Shown here: positions 16,464 to 24,951 of the stretch, one piece after another
Layout: each line of letters starts with the position of its first letter
Numbering within the stretch: the first letter of the stretch is position 1
From: Paenibacillus planticolens
GTDB taxonomy: Bacteria > Bacillota > Bacilli > Paenibacillales > NBRC-103111
Length of the DNA: 64,000 nt
Direction of reading: 5' to 3'
NCBI RefSeq assembly: GCF_013141725.1
Contig: NZ_WHNZ01000071.1
Span: 1-64,000, forward strand
Translations under genes and position numbers: made by a program
The notes under the pieces: model-generated
Told to the model about the DNA's origin: nothing
Database searches by the model: none
The model's input: the letters and a program-made list of their open reading frames with translations, nothing else

Positions 16464-17210
16464 TTAGACTTCTTTTCGATCAAATCTATAGTAGCCAAGT
16501 GCCAAGAACAACATGCAGCTGGAAAGAAGGAACAGCAAACTTGTCATAAGCTTACCCGCGGAAACGGTTTGACTGAGCCATAACATATGCCAATTCGTAT
16601 AAGAAGCAGGCGAAAAAGCAGCAATGGAGCTGAGCAAGAACGGAGCCATTTTGGCCGCCGCATATAACACGAGCGAAAAGACCATAAAGCTGCTCGCGCT
16701 TTTGAAAAACTGAGAAACGAATACAAACATAGCGGACAAAGCAATCATGGATACAAAAGCCGCGGCATATGCCTCGATCATATGAACAGATTCGACGAAT
16801 CTGGCGGATGTTCCCGCAAAAATATTGCAAATAAACGTAATTATTCCAAGCAAAATCAAAATTCCGGCTATACCCGTGCCTAGAGCAGCAACTTTCGTGC
16901 CGAATACTTGAAAGCGTGAATTCGGACGCAGCAAGGCAAGTTTCAACGTTCTAGTCGCCACTTCACCCGGAAACAAATCACCGGTAATCGTTAAGATAAA
17001 AAGCGGAATCCATATGCTTGTATAAATAGTTAACATCTCGATCGGAAAGGACTGGCTTACGGCAATAAGCCCCAGGACGGGCTTTAAGGCGCTCAGTGAA
17101 ATGGCCAGCAAGACCGGAAGAATCAGTGAAAATATAGCAAACATAACGACTTTTTTCCGATACAACAGCAAATAGAGCTCATTGAAGTAACCCGCGCGCC
17201 ATTTATGCAC
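16464..17210 (-). CDS. ABC-2 type exporter permease
   Basis: A 248-residue membrane protein with six hydrophobic segments, beginning after HKWRAGYFNELYLLLYRKKV, the usual lead-in of ABC-2 permeases. The start is GTG 17210: AAGGAGGAG lies nine bases upstream inside the ATPase gene, and the GTG overlaps that gene's stop as TGTGCATAA. It pairs with the ATPase just upstream. Substrate unknown; lantibiotic or antimicrobial peptide export is common for this layout. Confidence 0.88.
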   Translation of the reverse strand: MHKWRAGYFNELYLLLYRKKVVMFAIFSLILPVLLAISLSALKPVLGLIAVSQSFPIEMLTIYTSIWIPLFILTITGDLFPGEVATRTLKLALLRPNSRFQVFGTKVAALGTGIAGILILLGIITFICNIFAGTSARFVESVHMIEAYAAAFVSMIALSAMFVFVSQFFKSASSFMVFSLVLYAAAKMAPFLLSSIAAFSPASYTNWHMLWLSQTVSAGKLMTSLLFLLSSCMLFLALGYYRFDRKEV

Positions 17211-17940
17211 AATCTTTCTCCTCCTTGGAAAGCTGTAATTCATCAATATAAAACTGTTCTAAGGATTGATTGCTTTTCAGCAGCTCGGATACGTATCCCT
17301 CTTTTTTCAAATGTCCCTCTACAACGATGCCCACCCGATTACACAGCTGCTCCAGCTCGTGAATCATATGACTAGAGATTAAGAATGACGTCCCTTTTTC
17401 TTCGGACAGCTGTTTAATTAACTTCCGAAACATGACGGTTCCTTCGATATCCAAACCATTCGTAGGCTCATCCAAAATGACAAACTTCGGTTCCGGCAGG
17501 ATAGCCGCCGCAAGCGCGAGTTTTTGTTTCATCCCTGTCGAATAACCTTTTATTTTCTCTTTGCGAACTTTGAGCAGGCCGACAAGATCCAGGACTTCTT
17601 CTATCCGCTTTGGAGTGACTGCAGGATAGAACCGAGCGACGAGTTCTAAGTACTGCCAAGCGGTTAGAAACTCATGAAAATCCGCCGATTCTATCATGCT
17701 GCCAACATGCTGCATACCTTGTTCGAACTGTTCAGCCAGATTGGCATTAAACAAAGAAATCGTTCCTTGATCAGGACGTATCAAACCGGTTATCAGCTTA
17801 AGAAATGTTGTTTTGCCAGCGCCATTCGGCCCGAGTAAGCCATATACGTCACCTTCATGCAGCTGCAAACTCATATCATGAATTCCTCTATTGTTGCCAT
17901 ACACTTTTGTCAAATGAGCCGTTTCTAAAATGATGTCCAT
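17203..17940 (-). CDS. ABC transporter ATP-binding protein
   Basis: A 245-residue ATPase with Walker A GPNGAGKTT (about 38-46), signature YSTGMKQKLALAAAIL, Walker B KFVILDEPTNGLD and the switch His in LISSHMIHELEQ. The short form with a Bcr/BcrA-like pattern suits an ABC-2 exporter. AGAGGAGT precedes the ATG. It is the first gene of the ATPase-permease-kinase-regulator-glycosyltransferase series. Confidence 0.93.
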   Translation of the reverse strand: MDIILETAHLTKVYGNNRGIHDMSLQLHEGDVYGLLGPNGAGKTTFLKLITGLIRPDQGTISLFNANLAEQFEQGMQHVGSMIESADFHEFLTAWQYLELVARFYPAVTPKRIEEVLDLVGLLKVRKEKIKGYSTGMKQKLALAAAILPEPKFVILDEPTNGLDIEGTVMFRKLIKQLSEEKGTSFLISSHMIHELEQLCNRVGIVVEGHLKKEGYVSELLKSNQSLEQFYIDELQLSKEEKDCA

Positions 17941-17965
17941 TTAGACTCCTCTTTTCATAAGAGAT

Positions 17966-18004
17966 ATAGCAGATAGGCTCACAATAAGAAAGCCTATCTG
18001 CTAT
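17966..18004 (-). terminator. hairpin between the secreted-protein gene and the ABC genes
   Basis: A perfect 14-base inverted repeat ATAGCAGATAGGCT / AGCCTATCTGCTAT with an 11-base loop stands 15 bases after the 18019 stop. There is no clear T run after it on the minus strand, so it may attenuate or stabilise the upstream mRNA rather than end it. Confidence 0.6.
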
Positions 18005-18018
18005 TACCTTACAATCAA

Positions 18019-18942
18019 CTACTCGTTATTGCCGTGTTGTTTTCCGTGGTGATCTTGCTTCAACGTTTGTACGGTTTTACCGGCAAGATCAATGGTTTCA
18101 GGCGACGTGCTGTTAAAGCCGGACAAATCCGCTTGAAGGTGAAGGTTCACTTGATGCGCAGCTCCGCTGTCATCTTTACCGGAGATCGTTAAATCCGCTT
18201 CTTGATGAGTGATATAATTGCTAGCATTTACCGTTGCCTTTATCGATACTTTTTCAATTTTAATATCTTGCGTTAACTGTGGAGCTGCATTTTTCAGGAA
18301 ATCTTCTTGGAATGGCAGCTTATTTGCGTCTGCCGTATCATCCTTCTTCTCGCCGTCGTTCTCTGCCTTCGTTGCTTCCTTTATCGCAATTGGCGCTAAA
18401 GCATTAACTACGGCAGGAATTTGAGCGTTATCCAGCTGAATGGCAATTTCTTTCGTTCCGTCCGAGTTCGCATCAACGGCAACGAAGTCCTTCAGATTAC
18501 CGACTAGAGCATCAATAACCGTTTCTACTTGCTGAGGAATTTCTGTCTCATTCAGCTTTTTCTCGTCTTTATGCTTCTTCGCACCTTCTTGTTTCACAAA
18601 ATACACATCGCTGGCGCTAGATTTAAGTACGGTTTGATCCTTTTGCTTATAGAAAATGAGTGATTGCGGCGTACCGTTTGCTACAACTTCTGCATTTCCG
18701 CTCGCCGTTTCCGTATCTAGGCTCATCTTGAAGCTTCCATTTGCACTTACAAGCACGCTGCCGTTATCTTGCAAGGCTGCAGCCGCTTGTACAGCTACAT
18801 TTTGAACCGTTTTGGTGTTCTTAAGCGCGGATTTATATGCGTCATACCCCGATGTACTCGCCAATGCACTAAACCCGGTTGTCACCATGACAATACCGCT
18901 AACTCCTACAGCGCTGCCTAACATTAACCATTTCTTCTTCAT
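18019..18942 (-). CDS. secreted protein of unknown function
   Basis: A 307-residue protein with a signal peptide (MKKKWLMLGSAVGVSGIVM..., cleavage likely near SALAS at 26-30). The remainder is Ala/Lys/Asp-rich and without Cys, with beta-like repeats such as GSVLVSANGSFKMSLDTETASG and VSIKATVNASNYITHQEADLTISG, recalling LolA/YmaF-like lipid or surface-binding shells. A highly charged segment KKHKDEKKLNE is at about 122-132 and the tail is His/Lys-rich. I do not recognise a family. It precedes the ABC exporter operon and has a TTTCTTAA tandem repeat upstream, so it is probably in the same stress regulon. Confidence 0.75.
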   Translation of the reverse strand: MKKKWLMLGSAVGVSGIVMVTTGFSALASTSGYDAYKSALKNTKTVQNVAVQAAAALQDNGSVLVSANGSFKMSLDTETASGNAEVVANGTPQSLIFYKQKDQTVLKSSASDVYFVKQEGAKKHKDEKKLNETEIPQQVETVIDALVGNLKDFVAVDANSDGTKEIAIQLDNAQIPAVVNALAPIAIKEATKAENDGEKKDDTADANKLPFQEDFLKNAAPQLTQDIKIEKVSIKATVNASNYITHQEADLTISGKDDSGAAHQVNLHLQADLSGFNSTSPETIDLAGKTVQTLKQDHHGKQHGNNE

Positions 18943-19044
18943 GATTTCCTCTCCTTCTCAGGGATCTTTGAATGAATCTCAAATCTCTCCTTAATGGGCT
19001 TACAACAACATCATAGTCATTAAAAATGAAACGCTTGTGAACCG

Positions 19045-19063
19045 TTTCTTAAATCTTTCTTAA
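19045..19063 (-). promoter_or_regulatory. TTAAGAAA tandem repeat, response regulator site
   Basis: TTTCTTAA at 19045-19052 and again at 19056-19063, an exact 11-bp period, read TTAAGAAA-GAT-TTAAGAAA toward the secreted-protein gene. It lies about 100 bp before that start. It differs from the TTCTCAT sites nearby, so a different OmpR-type regulator, probably the one at 14286, is likely to use it. Confidence 0.5.
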
Positions 19064-19073
19064 CTCTCTGCCC

Positions 19074-19126
19074 ACAAACAAGGAAAAACGACTTCGTCTT
19101 CCCATTGGGAGGAGCGCGTTTGTCAA
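19074..19126. repeat. structured dispersed element, copy 1
   Basis: Shares ACAA-CAAGGA-AAACGACTTCGTC on the left and GCGCGTTTGTCAA on the right with the element at 62307-62360. AAACG and CGTTT can pair, and the inner arms TCTTCCC/GGGAGGA pair with one wobble. The inner stem differs from copy 2 while pairing is kept. It lies next to the PAP2 gene's terminator. Confidence 0.6.
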
Positions 19127-19129
19127 AAG

Positions 19130-19158
19130 AAAAATCCGTTTAGAAACTAAACGGATTT
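19130..19158 (-). terminator. terminator overlapping the PAP2 stop codon
   Basis: Arms AAATCCGTTTAG (19132-19143) and CTAAACGGATTT (19147-19158), loop AAA; the minus strand continues TTTTCTTTTG. The stop codon is inside the right arm. Confidence 0.85.
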
Positions 19159-19773
19159 CTTGCTCACCGAAGAGGTCGCCCTGTTCCTGCGCCAAATCTT
19201 GGACTCGACGGTTTCATACCCCTGGATGACGGTCATCATCACTTTCTGCGCCAATGTCGAGCGCTTAAATAATTGATGGACGAGAACCGCGGCCGTGCTG
19301 CCGATCAAGGCTCCGGCCAAAACATCAGACGGATAGTGAACCCCTGTCCAGATTCTTGAGAAAGCGATGCATGCTGCTAGTGCAAGCCAGATCTTCCCGT
19401 CTTTTCTCCGGTATATCCAAATGGAAGTAGCGATTACGAAAGCCCCGATCGCGTGATCGCTCGGAAAGGAGGCATTCGCCGGATGCGCGATCAGTTGAAT
19501 GATTTGATGGGCGACAAACGGCCGGTCCCGGTAGAAGAAGTGCGAAAGCAGTCCGCCGAAAGCGAATGCTGCGCATGCGGCTATGATGGCTTCGCCCACC
19601 ATTCGGCGCTTCACTTCTTGCCTCGTAAACCAATACAGGACAATCCCCAAATAAAACACATATTCCGCATAAGAGGCAAAAAAACGCATGATTGGGTTCA
19701 GAACAGCTATTGTATCTCCTAATTGATTAATGGTTTGAAACCATTGATAATCCACCTGTGAAAAATCCATCTT
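19147..19773 (-). CDS. PAP2-family phosphatase, BcrC-like undecaprenyl-diphosphatase
   Basis: A 208-residue membrane phosphatase with the three PAP2 motifs: RDRPFV (K/R-x6-RP type), PSDHAIGAF (PSGH type, catalytic His) and SRIWTGVHYPSDVLAG (SR-x5-H-x3-D, second catalytic His). Five to six hydrophobic segments. BcrC-type members dephosphorylate undecaprenyl diphosphate on the outer face, resetting the lipid carrier and giving bacitracin tolerance. The start is ATG 19773, nine bases past AAAGG. The TTCTCAT repeat 64 bp upstream and the DedA gene with the same site support this assignment over a PgpB-type role. Confidence 0.85.
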   Translation of the reverse strand, partial: KMDFSQVDYQWFQTINQLGDTIAVLNPIMRFFASYAEYVFYLGIVLYWFTRQEVKRRMVGEAIIAACAAFAFGGLLSHFFYRDRPFVAHQIIQLIAHPANASFPSDHAIGAFVIATSIWIYRRKDGKIWLALAACIAFSRIWTGVHYPSDVLAGALIGSTAAVLVHQLFKRSTLAQKVMMTVIQGYETVESKIWRRNRATSSVSKKSV

Positions 19774-19836
19774 CATCATCCTTTTTTTGTACTAAATGCC
19801 CGGCAGCGGCATTTACAATGACTTTACATGATGAAG

Positions 19837-19854
19837 ATGAGAAGAACATGAGAA
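19837..19854 (-). promoter_or_regulatory. direct-repeat response regulator site before the PAP2 gene
   Basis: The minus strand reads TTCTCAT-GTTC-TTCTCAT, two perfect halves with an 11-bp period. Ten bases further is TAAAGT, a -10 candidate, the same spacing as at 21998. It lies in the short gap between the kinase and PAP2 genes, which gives the phosphatase gene its own control. Confidence 0.65.
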
Positions 19855-19862
19855 ATCCTATT

Positions 19863-21281
19863 TTATTGAACAGATTGGCTCACAGGCAGTTTGATGCTTA
19901 CGGTTGTCCCCTTGTTCTCCTCGCTATGGATGGTCATTTCACCTTGATAATTGCTTACAAACTGCTTGGCAATGGATAACCCTAGTCCAGTACCTGCGAT
20001 CTCCGAGTTTCTTGCCTTATCTACCCGGTAAAACCGGTCAAACACATAGGGCAAATCCGCCTGCGGGATACCGATGCCATAATCTCGCACTGTAATTTGC
20101 ACGTCATTTTTCAAGCGCTCTCCCTCCACAGCGATCCTTTTGTCATTCGTCGAATACTTTACAGCGTTATCCAGTACGATTAAGAGAATCTGCTCTAGAT
20201 GCAGCGGACTTATAGAGATCAGAACATCTTCCATTTTCTCTGTATTCGCTTGAAATTCAAACTCGGCATGGAGGACCTTAAATCTTTCCAGCGTCTCCAG
20301 AATGAGAGGAACCGGCGAAATGGGATTATGATTTTCAGTCAGAAGTTGAGATTCGACTCTCGTAAGCGTTAGCAGTTCTTGGACGAGCCCTTTCATTCGC
20401 CGTATTTCTTGAAGTGAAGCCTGCAAGGATTCTTCTAAGACCTCTGGATTCGATTTGCCCCAACGATTTAATAGAGACAAGTGGCCTTCCATAATCGTAA
20501 TCGGTGTCCTCAACTCGTGCGAGGCATCTTCTACAAATTGCTTTTGCTGACGAAAAGAGATTTCCAGTTGATTCATTAATCCATTAAACAGCTGCGCTAA
20601 ACTGGATAATTCATCACCGTTTTGTATGTTGCTTACGCGTTCCGTGAGGCCTTTCTCTTTGACGCTCCGAATGGCGGAGGTTAGTGCCCGGATAGGATGC
20701 ATGAATTGCCTCGCAAGAGCTAAACCGCTGAGTGCGCTAATGAAAATCGCCAGCACCCCGCCGATCAGCATCACCCACAATAATGTCGTGCTAAAATGGT
20801 CAAACGTTTCTAAGTTGCTAGCCAGCTCTATGGTTCCAACGAATTTTGCTGTTTGGATTGGACTTCGATAAATAAGAACGTGATCTTCATTAGGAGTCGT
20901 GTCGAATAGCTCCGGCACAATGACCGGCTTCGGTGTAACCCAATTTTCATTAAAATGATTGGAAACCGTTAGAAGAGGTTCACCCTCCTTGCCAATGATG
21001 CGCACGAATTGATTTTTCCCCATCATTTTCTCAATATAAGCACGGCTTTCCGCAATTTGAAAAGCATCGTCCGTCTTATATTTTTCCTGAAAATAGTCTT
21101 GCAGCTGTGCCATGCTAACTTGAATTTTGTCCCGCTCCTGGTTCATCATCCACTGCTTGAGAACAAGATATTGGGCAAAATTATACGTCGCAAATAAAAG
21201 GAAAATGAGCGTGGTTGCTCCTAACATGAGCTTCCACTTAATGGGGAGCTGCCGAATAAAACGCAAGACTCGTTCCATCAT
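19863..21281 (-). CDS. membrane sensor histidine kinase
   Basis: A 472-residue kinase: TM1 near 13-33, an extracytoplasmic sensor of about 130 residues, TM2 near 165-187, HAMP (QFMHPIRALTSAIRSVKEKG), HisKA (DASHELRTPITIMEGHLSLLNRWGKS) and HATPase (LDNAVKYST, VRDYGIGIP, GTGLGLSIA). The start overlaps the regulator stop as ATGA. Closely resembles the kinase at 22863 in domain order and in the H-box flank, so the two pairs are paralogues. Confidence 0.94.
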   Translation of the reverse strand: MMERVLRFIRQLPIKWKLMLGATTLIFLLFATYNFAQYLVLKQWMMNQERDKIQVSMAQLQDYFQEKYKTDDAFQIAESRAYIEKMMGKNQFVRIIGKEGEPLLTVSNHFNENWVTPKPVIVPELFDTTPNEDHVLIYRSPIQTAKFVGTIELASNLETFDHFSTTLLWVMLIGGVLAIFISALSGLALARQFMHPIRALTSAIRSVKEKGLTERVSNIQNGDELSSLAQLFNGLMNQLEISFRQQKQFVEDASHELRTPITIMEGHLSLLNRWGKSNPEVLEESLQASLQEIRRMKGLVQELLTLTRVESQLLTENHNPISPVPLILETLERFKVLHAEFEFQANTEKMEDVLISISPLHLEQILLIVLDNAVKYSTNDKRIAVEGERLKNDVQITVRDYGIGIPQADLPYVFDRFYRVDKARNSEIAGTGLGLSIAKQFVSNYQGEMTIHSEENKGTTVSIKLPVSQSVQ

Positions 21282-21952
21282 CGCAGGACGTATCCGATTC
21301 CCCGGACCGTTTGAATGAAACTGTTATCGCCAGCTTGATCCAGCTTATTCCGCAAATATCGGACATACACATCGACAACGTTCGTCTCCACCAAAGAATC
21401 ATACCCCCACACATGATCCAATAGCATATCACGCGTCAGCACCAGATTAATGTTTTTCATGAACATCACTAAGAGATCGAATTCACGCTTCGTCAGCTCA
21501 ACAATGTTTTTATCCTTATAAACAATGCGCGCATCCGTATCCACCGTAATATCATGAAAAGAAAGCAACGAATGCGGCCCATTTCCATCCAACTCCATAC
21601 GCCGGAAAATAGCTCTTACCCGCGCCAACAATTCCTCAATGGCGAATGGCTTAGGCATATAATCATCGGCTCCGCTGTCTAAGCCCGAGACGCGATCAAC
21701 AACGCTGTCCCTGGCTGTCAACATCAAGATCGGAGTCTTCTTGGCAGCGCGAATGCGCCGGCAGACCTCAATTCCGTTTAGTCCCGGAAGCATCACATCA
21801 AGCAATATTAAGTCCCAGTTATCTTGAAGGGCCAAGTCCAACCCCGTTTTCCCGTCGTAAGCCGAGTGCACGTCAAACGATTCATGCTCCAATTCCAATT
21901 GAATGAACCGGGCCATGTTTTTTTCATCTTCAATGAGCAGTACTCTCTTCAT
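21278..21952 (-). CDS. OmpR-family response regulator
   Basis: A 224-residue regulator with receiver (IEDEKNMARF, phospho-Asp in LILLDVMLPGLNG, Lys in MPKPFAIEELLARV) and winged helix (LTKREFDLLVMF, VDVYVRYLRNKLD, VRGIGYVLR). ATG 21952 is preferred because GGGGAG is six bases upstream; an ATG two codons earlier abuts it. It has a TTCTCAT direct repeat and TATAAT upstream and is the best candidate for the protein that binds all four such sites. Confidence 0.94.
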   Translation of the reverse strand: MKRVLLIEDEKNMARFIQLELEHESFDVHSAYDGKTGLDLALQDNWDLILLDVMLPGLNGIEVCRRIRAAKKTPILMLTARDSVVDRVSGLDSGADDYMPKPFAIEELLARVRAIFRRMELDGNGPHSLLSFHDITVDTDARIVYKDKNIVELTKREFDLLVMFMKNINLVLTRDMLLDHVWGYDSLVETNVVDVYVRYLRNKLDQAGDNSFIQTVRGIGYVLR

Positions 21953-21983
21953 AGCCATCTCCCCTAAGCGTTATTTTTCTAAT

Positions 21984-22015
21984 TATAAGTCAAATGGATG
22001 AGAAAATAATGAGAA
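21984..22015 (-). promoter_or_regulatory. promoter with direct-repeat site before the response regulator gene
   Basis: The minus strand reads TTCTCAT-TATT-TTCTCAT (21998-22015, perfect halves), ten bases, then a TATAAT -10 at about 21982-21987. The repeat occupies the -35 position, which fits activation by a bound OmpR-type dimer and autoregulation. Confidence 0.65.
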
Positions 22016-22159
22016 ATCATCCAAACATAGTTACCATCTAGTCTGAAGACTAAGGTGTCTTTCTATTCAAAAGCCTTCGCGACGAACAACCAACTTTTTG
22101 CACGCATAAGATGTATGAAGGCGCGTGACCTATATATCCGCTAGAAAAGGGTGCTATGG

Positions 22160-22873
22160 ATGGCAAATAACATACTGGTCATTGAGGATGAGGAGAAAAT
22201 AGCGCGGCTGCTGCAACTAGAGCTTACGCACGCCGGATATACAGTCGAGATAGCTATGGATGGTTCCGAAGGGCTGCAGAAAGCATCGCAAGGATTGTGG
22301 GATCTCATCCTGCTCGATATTTTACTGCCTGTTCATAATGGTTTTGAACTCATTAAGGCATTCCGTGCCGCGAACAACGAGACGCCGATTATTGTCGTAA
22401 CCGCCTGTAAGACTACGGAGGATATTGTGAATGGATTTGACTTGGGGGGACATGATTATGTCACCAAACCCTTTCACATGGAGGAGCTGCTGGCTCGGAT
22501 TCGTGCCTGCATCCGCCATCATAAACGATTGCATGACACGGGGAAAGACCTTAAACATCATGATTTCATGGCTTATTCTTTGAAAGAAACGACGATAAAT
22601 CTTAGAACAAGACAAGTGATGCAGTACGGTAAGAATATCGATTTGACGCCAAAAGAATTTGAACTTCTACTCTATTTCATTGAGCATCAGAATGAGGTTC
22701 TTAGCCGCGAACAGATTATGAACGATGTATGGGGATACGATTTTTTGGGAAATTCGAATTTGGTCGATGTCTATATCAGATACTTGCGTAAAAAGCTGCT
22801 GGCCCCGTACCCCGTAATTAAAACAATTCGCGGTACCGGATACTGTTTGGAGGTGAGCGGAGATGAAGATTAA
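22160..22873 (+). CDS. OmpR-family response regulator (paralogue)
   Basis: A 237-residue regulator with IEDEEKIARLL, phospho-Asp in LILLDILLP, VVTACKT (Thr then Ala-Cys), VTKPFHMEELLARI and a winged helix ending VDVYIRYLRKKLL...IRGTGYCLEV. The start is ATG 22160, eight bases past AAGGG; a GTG at 22151 is possible. It overlaps the kinase gene by 11 bases and is divergent from the paralogous pair at 19863-21952. Confidence 0.93.
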   Translation: MANNILVIEDEEKIARLLQLELTHAGYTVEIAMDGSEGLQKASQGLWDLILLDILLPVHNGFELIKAFRAANNETPIIVVTACKTTEDIVNGFDLGGHDYVTKPFHMEELLARIRACIRHHKRLHDTGKDLKHHDFMAYSLKETTINLRTRQVMQYGKNIDLTPKEFELLLYFIEHQNEVLSREQIMNDVWGYDFLGNSNLVDVYIRYLRKKLLAPYPVIKTIRGTGYCLEVSGDED

Positions 22874-24233
22874 AACAAAAGCCTCTTTACTGTCTTTTGT
22901 ATGGTTAATCAGTATTCTGCTTCCTCTCACCTTCGCTATCTATGTTCTCTATGCCAGAATGGAGAAAGAGGAGGAAATCGCAACTCTGGAGAGTGCAGCG
23001 AATATCATTCTCGAAAATACGAGTCCAACCGAATTGCTCCAAGAAGGCAATACTCGTATTCTAAGGAAGTACCTCCCTGACCACACCATGATCCGGACGC
23101 TCGATCGATCTTCAGAGGTGATCAACCTGGCTTCCCATACTTTCGAATTTTTCGTCGTTCCTCCCAAACATACCGATTCCCCGGAATCTTACTCGCAAGA
23201 AGTGAATCATGAAACCATACTTATCGTCCGAACGCCGATTCGCCAAGGAGCGAACATTCTCGGAACGTTGGAACTCGTCTCTGAAGCTAGCGAGTTGAAA
23301 GAAAATTTATACCGCTTAGTCAGCATTATGTGCGTCGTAACGCTGACAGCTATGTTGATCTCTATTTCTGCAAGTTTTTTATTGTCCAAACTGATCTTCA
23401 TGCCGCTGTCCCGCATGGTTCAGACGTTGAAGGAGATCCAAACGAATCTCCAAATCAAAAAACTTCCATTGAATCATAAATCGAAGGATGAGCTTTACCA
23501 ATTATCCGAAACATTCAATCACTTGATGGAACGTGTGGAGACAAGCATGCAGAAACAAAGACAGTTTATTTCGGACGCCTCGCATGAATTCAAAACGTCG
23601 CTCACGATTCTGGAAGGATATACTTCGTTAATTCGCAGATGGGGATTCGAGGAAATTGACCTCCATAAGGAGGCCTTAACCGCTATACATGAGGAATGCA
23701 TTCGAATGAAGCATGTTACTTATCAGTTGTTAGAATTAGCCGACCTCGAGCATGAGGGGCAGCTCACAATGAGCCGTTTCGATCTTGCCGCTCTGTGCAA
23801 AGAGAGTATTCATCTGCTGCAGCCTCTTTCCTCCAAAGAAATCAGGTTTATTTCTTCTGAACATCATCTCATCATAGAAGCCGACAAAATGAAAATGAAG
23901 CAAGTGATCCTCATTATTCTGGACAATGCGATGAAATACGGCAAGCAGCTTATTGAAGTCTATCTCACCAAGACAGATTCATCGATAAGCATTCGAATCA
24001 AGGACGATGGAATCGGAATCCCACCGGAGGAATTGCCTTTCGTTTTCGAACGATTCTATCGGGTAGACCGTTCCAGAAACCGGCAAACGGGCGGTTCAGG
24101 CTTAGGATTATCGATTGCTAAACGTCTCGTCAACCAACACCAAGGGACCATTGAAATACACAGTGAACTCGAAAAAGGTACAGAGGTTATTATCTCTTAT
24201 CCCGAAATGATTTCAACTGCAAATCCTTTGTAA
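22863..24233 (+). CDS. membrane sensor histidine kinase with altered H-box
   Basis: A 456-residue kinase with TM1 near 10-30, an extracytoplasmic sensor, TM2 near 155-180, HAMP, HisKA and HATPase (LDNAMKYGK, IKDDGIGIPPEE, TGGSGLGLSIA). The phosphoacceptor segment reads SDASHEFKTSLTILEGYTSL: the His is kept but the usual HELRTP is HEFKTS, replacing the conserved Pro by Ser. That may alter phosphatase activity or helix bending. The ATG follows GAGGTGAGCGG. Its 3' end overlaps the convergent fetB gene by 44 bases. Confidence 0.93.
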   Translation: MKIKTKASLLSFVWLISILLPLTFAIYVLYARMEKEEEIATLESAANIILENTSPTELLQEGNTRILRKYLPDHTMIRTLDRSSEVINLASHTFEFFVVPPKHTDSPESYSQEVNHETILIVRTPIRQGANILGTLELVSEASELKENLYRLVSIMCVVTLTAMLISISASFLLSKLIFMPLSRMVQTLKEIQTNLQIKKLPLNHKSKDELYQLSETFNHLMERVETSMQKQRQFISDASHEFKTSLTILEGYTSLIRRWGFEEIDLHKEALTAIHEECIRMKHVTYQLLELADLEHEGQLTMSRFDLAALCKESIHLLQPLSSKEIRFISSEHHLIIEADKMKMKQVILIILDNAMKYGKQLIEVYLTKTDSSISIRIKDDGIGIPPEELPFVFERFYRVDRSRNRQTGGSGLGLSIAKRLVNQHQGTIEIHSELEKGTEVIISYPEMISTANPL

Positions 24234-24951
24234 ACACCAGCTTATAGCAGAGCACGCTCAAAAGAATACTAGTAATAGCGGCAGAACCGGTAAAGGAGAA
24301 AACGATTAAAATTTGGTAGCGCACGGCCTCAACCGGTTCGGCTCCTGCTACGATCATTCCTGTCATCATGCCGGGAAGTTGGACAAGGCCCACCGTCTTC
24401 ATACCGTCGATCGTCGGAATCATGCTGAATTTCACCGCTCGTTTTCTAACTTCGTGCAAGGCTTGTCCTGCGGTAGCTCCCAGCGATAATAACGCTTCAA
24501 TCTCGCCTCTCGAAGCCAGAACTTCTCTTTTGAGTTGGTTAACAAACAACCCTGAAACAATCATGGCGTTTCCGATCGTCATCCCGCTAAGCGGTATGAT
24601 GTATTGCGGAGTCGGTTGAATCAGATGCAGCCCCAGCAGTAAACCCATCATAACGATCTCCATCGTTGTTATTGAAAAGGCGATCCGCCAAATGATTCCG
24701 CGCATTCCGTCGCCTCGCTTGCCTGCGTTCCATGATGCGACGGAAATCATAAGAGTAATGATGATCAATAAATACCAAATATTATTGGTTTGAAAAATAT
24801 ACTGCAGGACATACCCGATAAATAGCAATTGCAACGATGATCTGATCGTGCCAATAGCGATTTCTTTTTCTAACCCCAGTTTCTGCCAAAACGAAATTAG
24901 CATCGTTGCCATAATAAACAGCAAAGTAAAGCTAAGGGACAACAATGTCAT
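24190..24951 (-). CDS. fetB: FetB-like ABC permease (UPF0014, iron export type)
   Basis: A 253-residue membrane protein of the YbbM/FetB family with about seven hydrophobic segments. Conserved parts are SGMTIGNAMIVSGLFVNQLK, EIEALLSLGATAGQALHEV and PTIDGMKTVGLVQLPGMMTGMI. E. coli FetAB exports iron and helps under oxidative stress. It overlaps fetA by four bases as ATGA. The last 44 bases run into the convergent kinase gene. Confidence 0.9.
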   Translation of the reverse strand: MTLLSLSFTLLFIMATMLISFWQKLGLEKEIAIGTIRSSLQLLFIGYVLQYIFQTNNIWYLLIIITLMISVASWNAGKRGDGMRGIIWRIAFSITTMEIVMMGLLLGLHLIQPTPQYIIPLSGMTIGNAMIVSGLFVNQLKREVLASRGEIEALLSLGATAGQALHEVRKRAVKFSMIPTIDGMKTVGLVQLPGMMTGMIVAGAEPVEAVRYQILIVFSFTGSAAITSILLSVLCYKLVFTKDLQLKSFRDKR

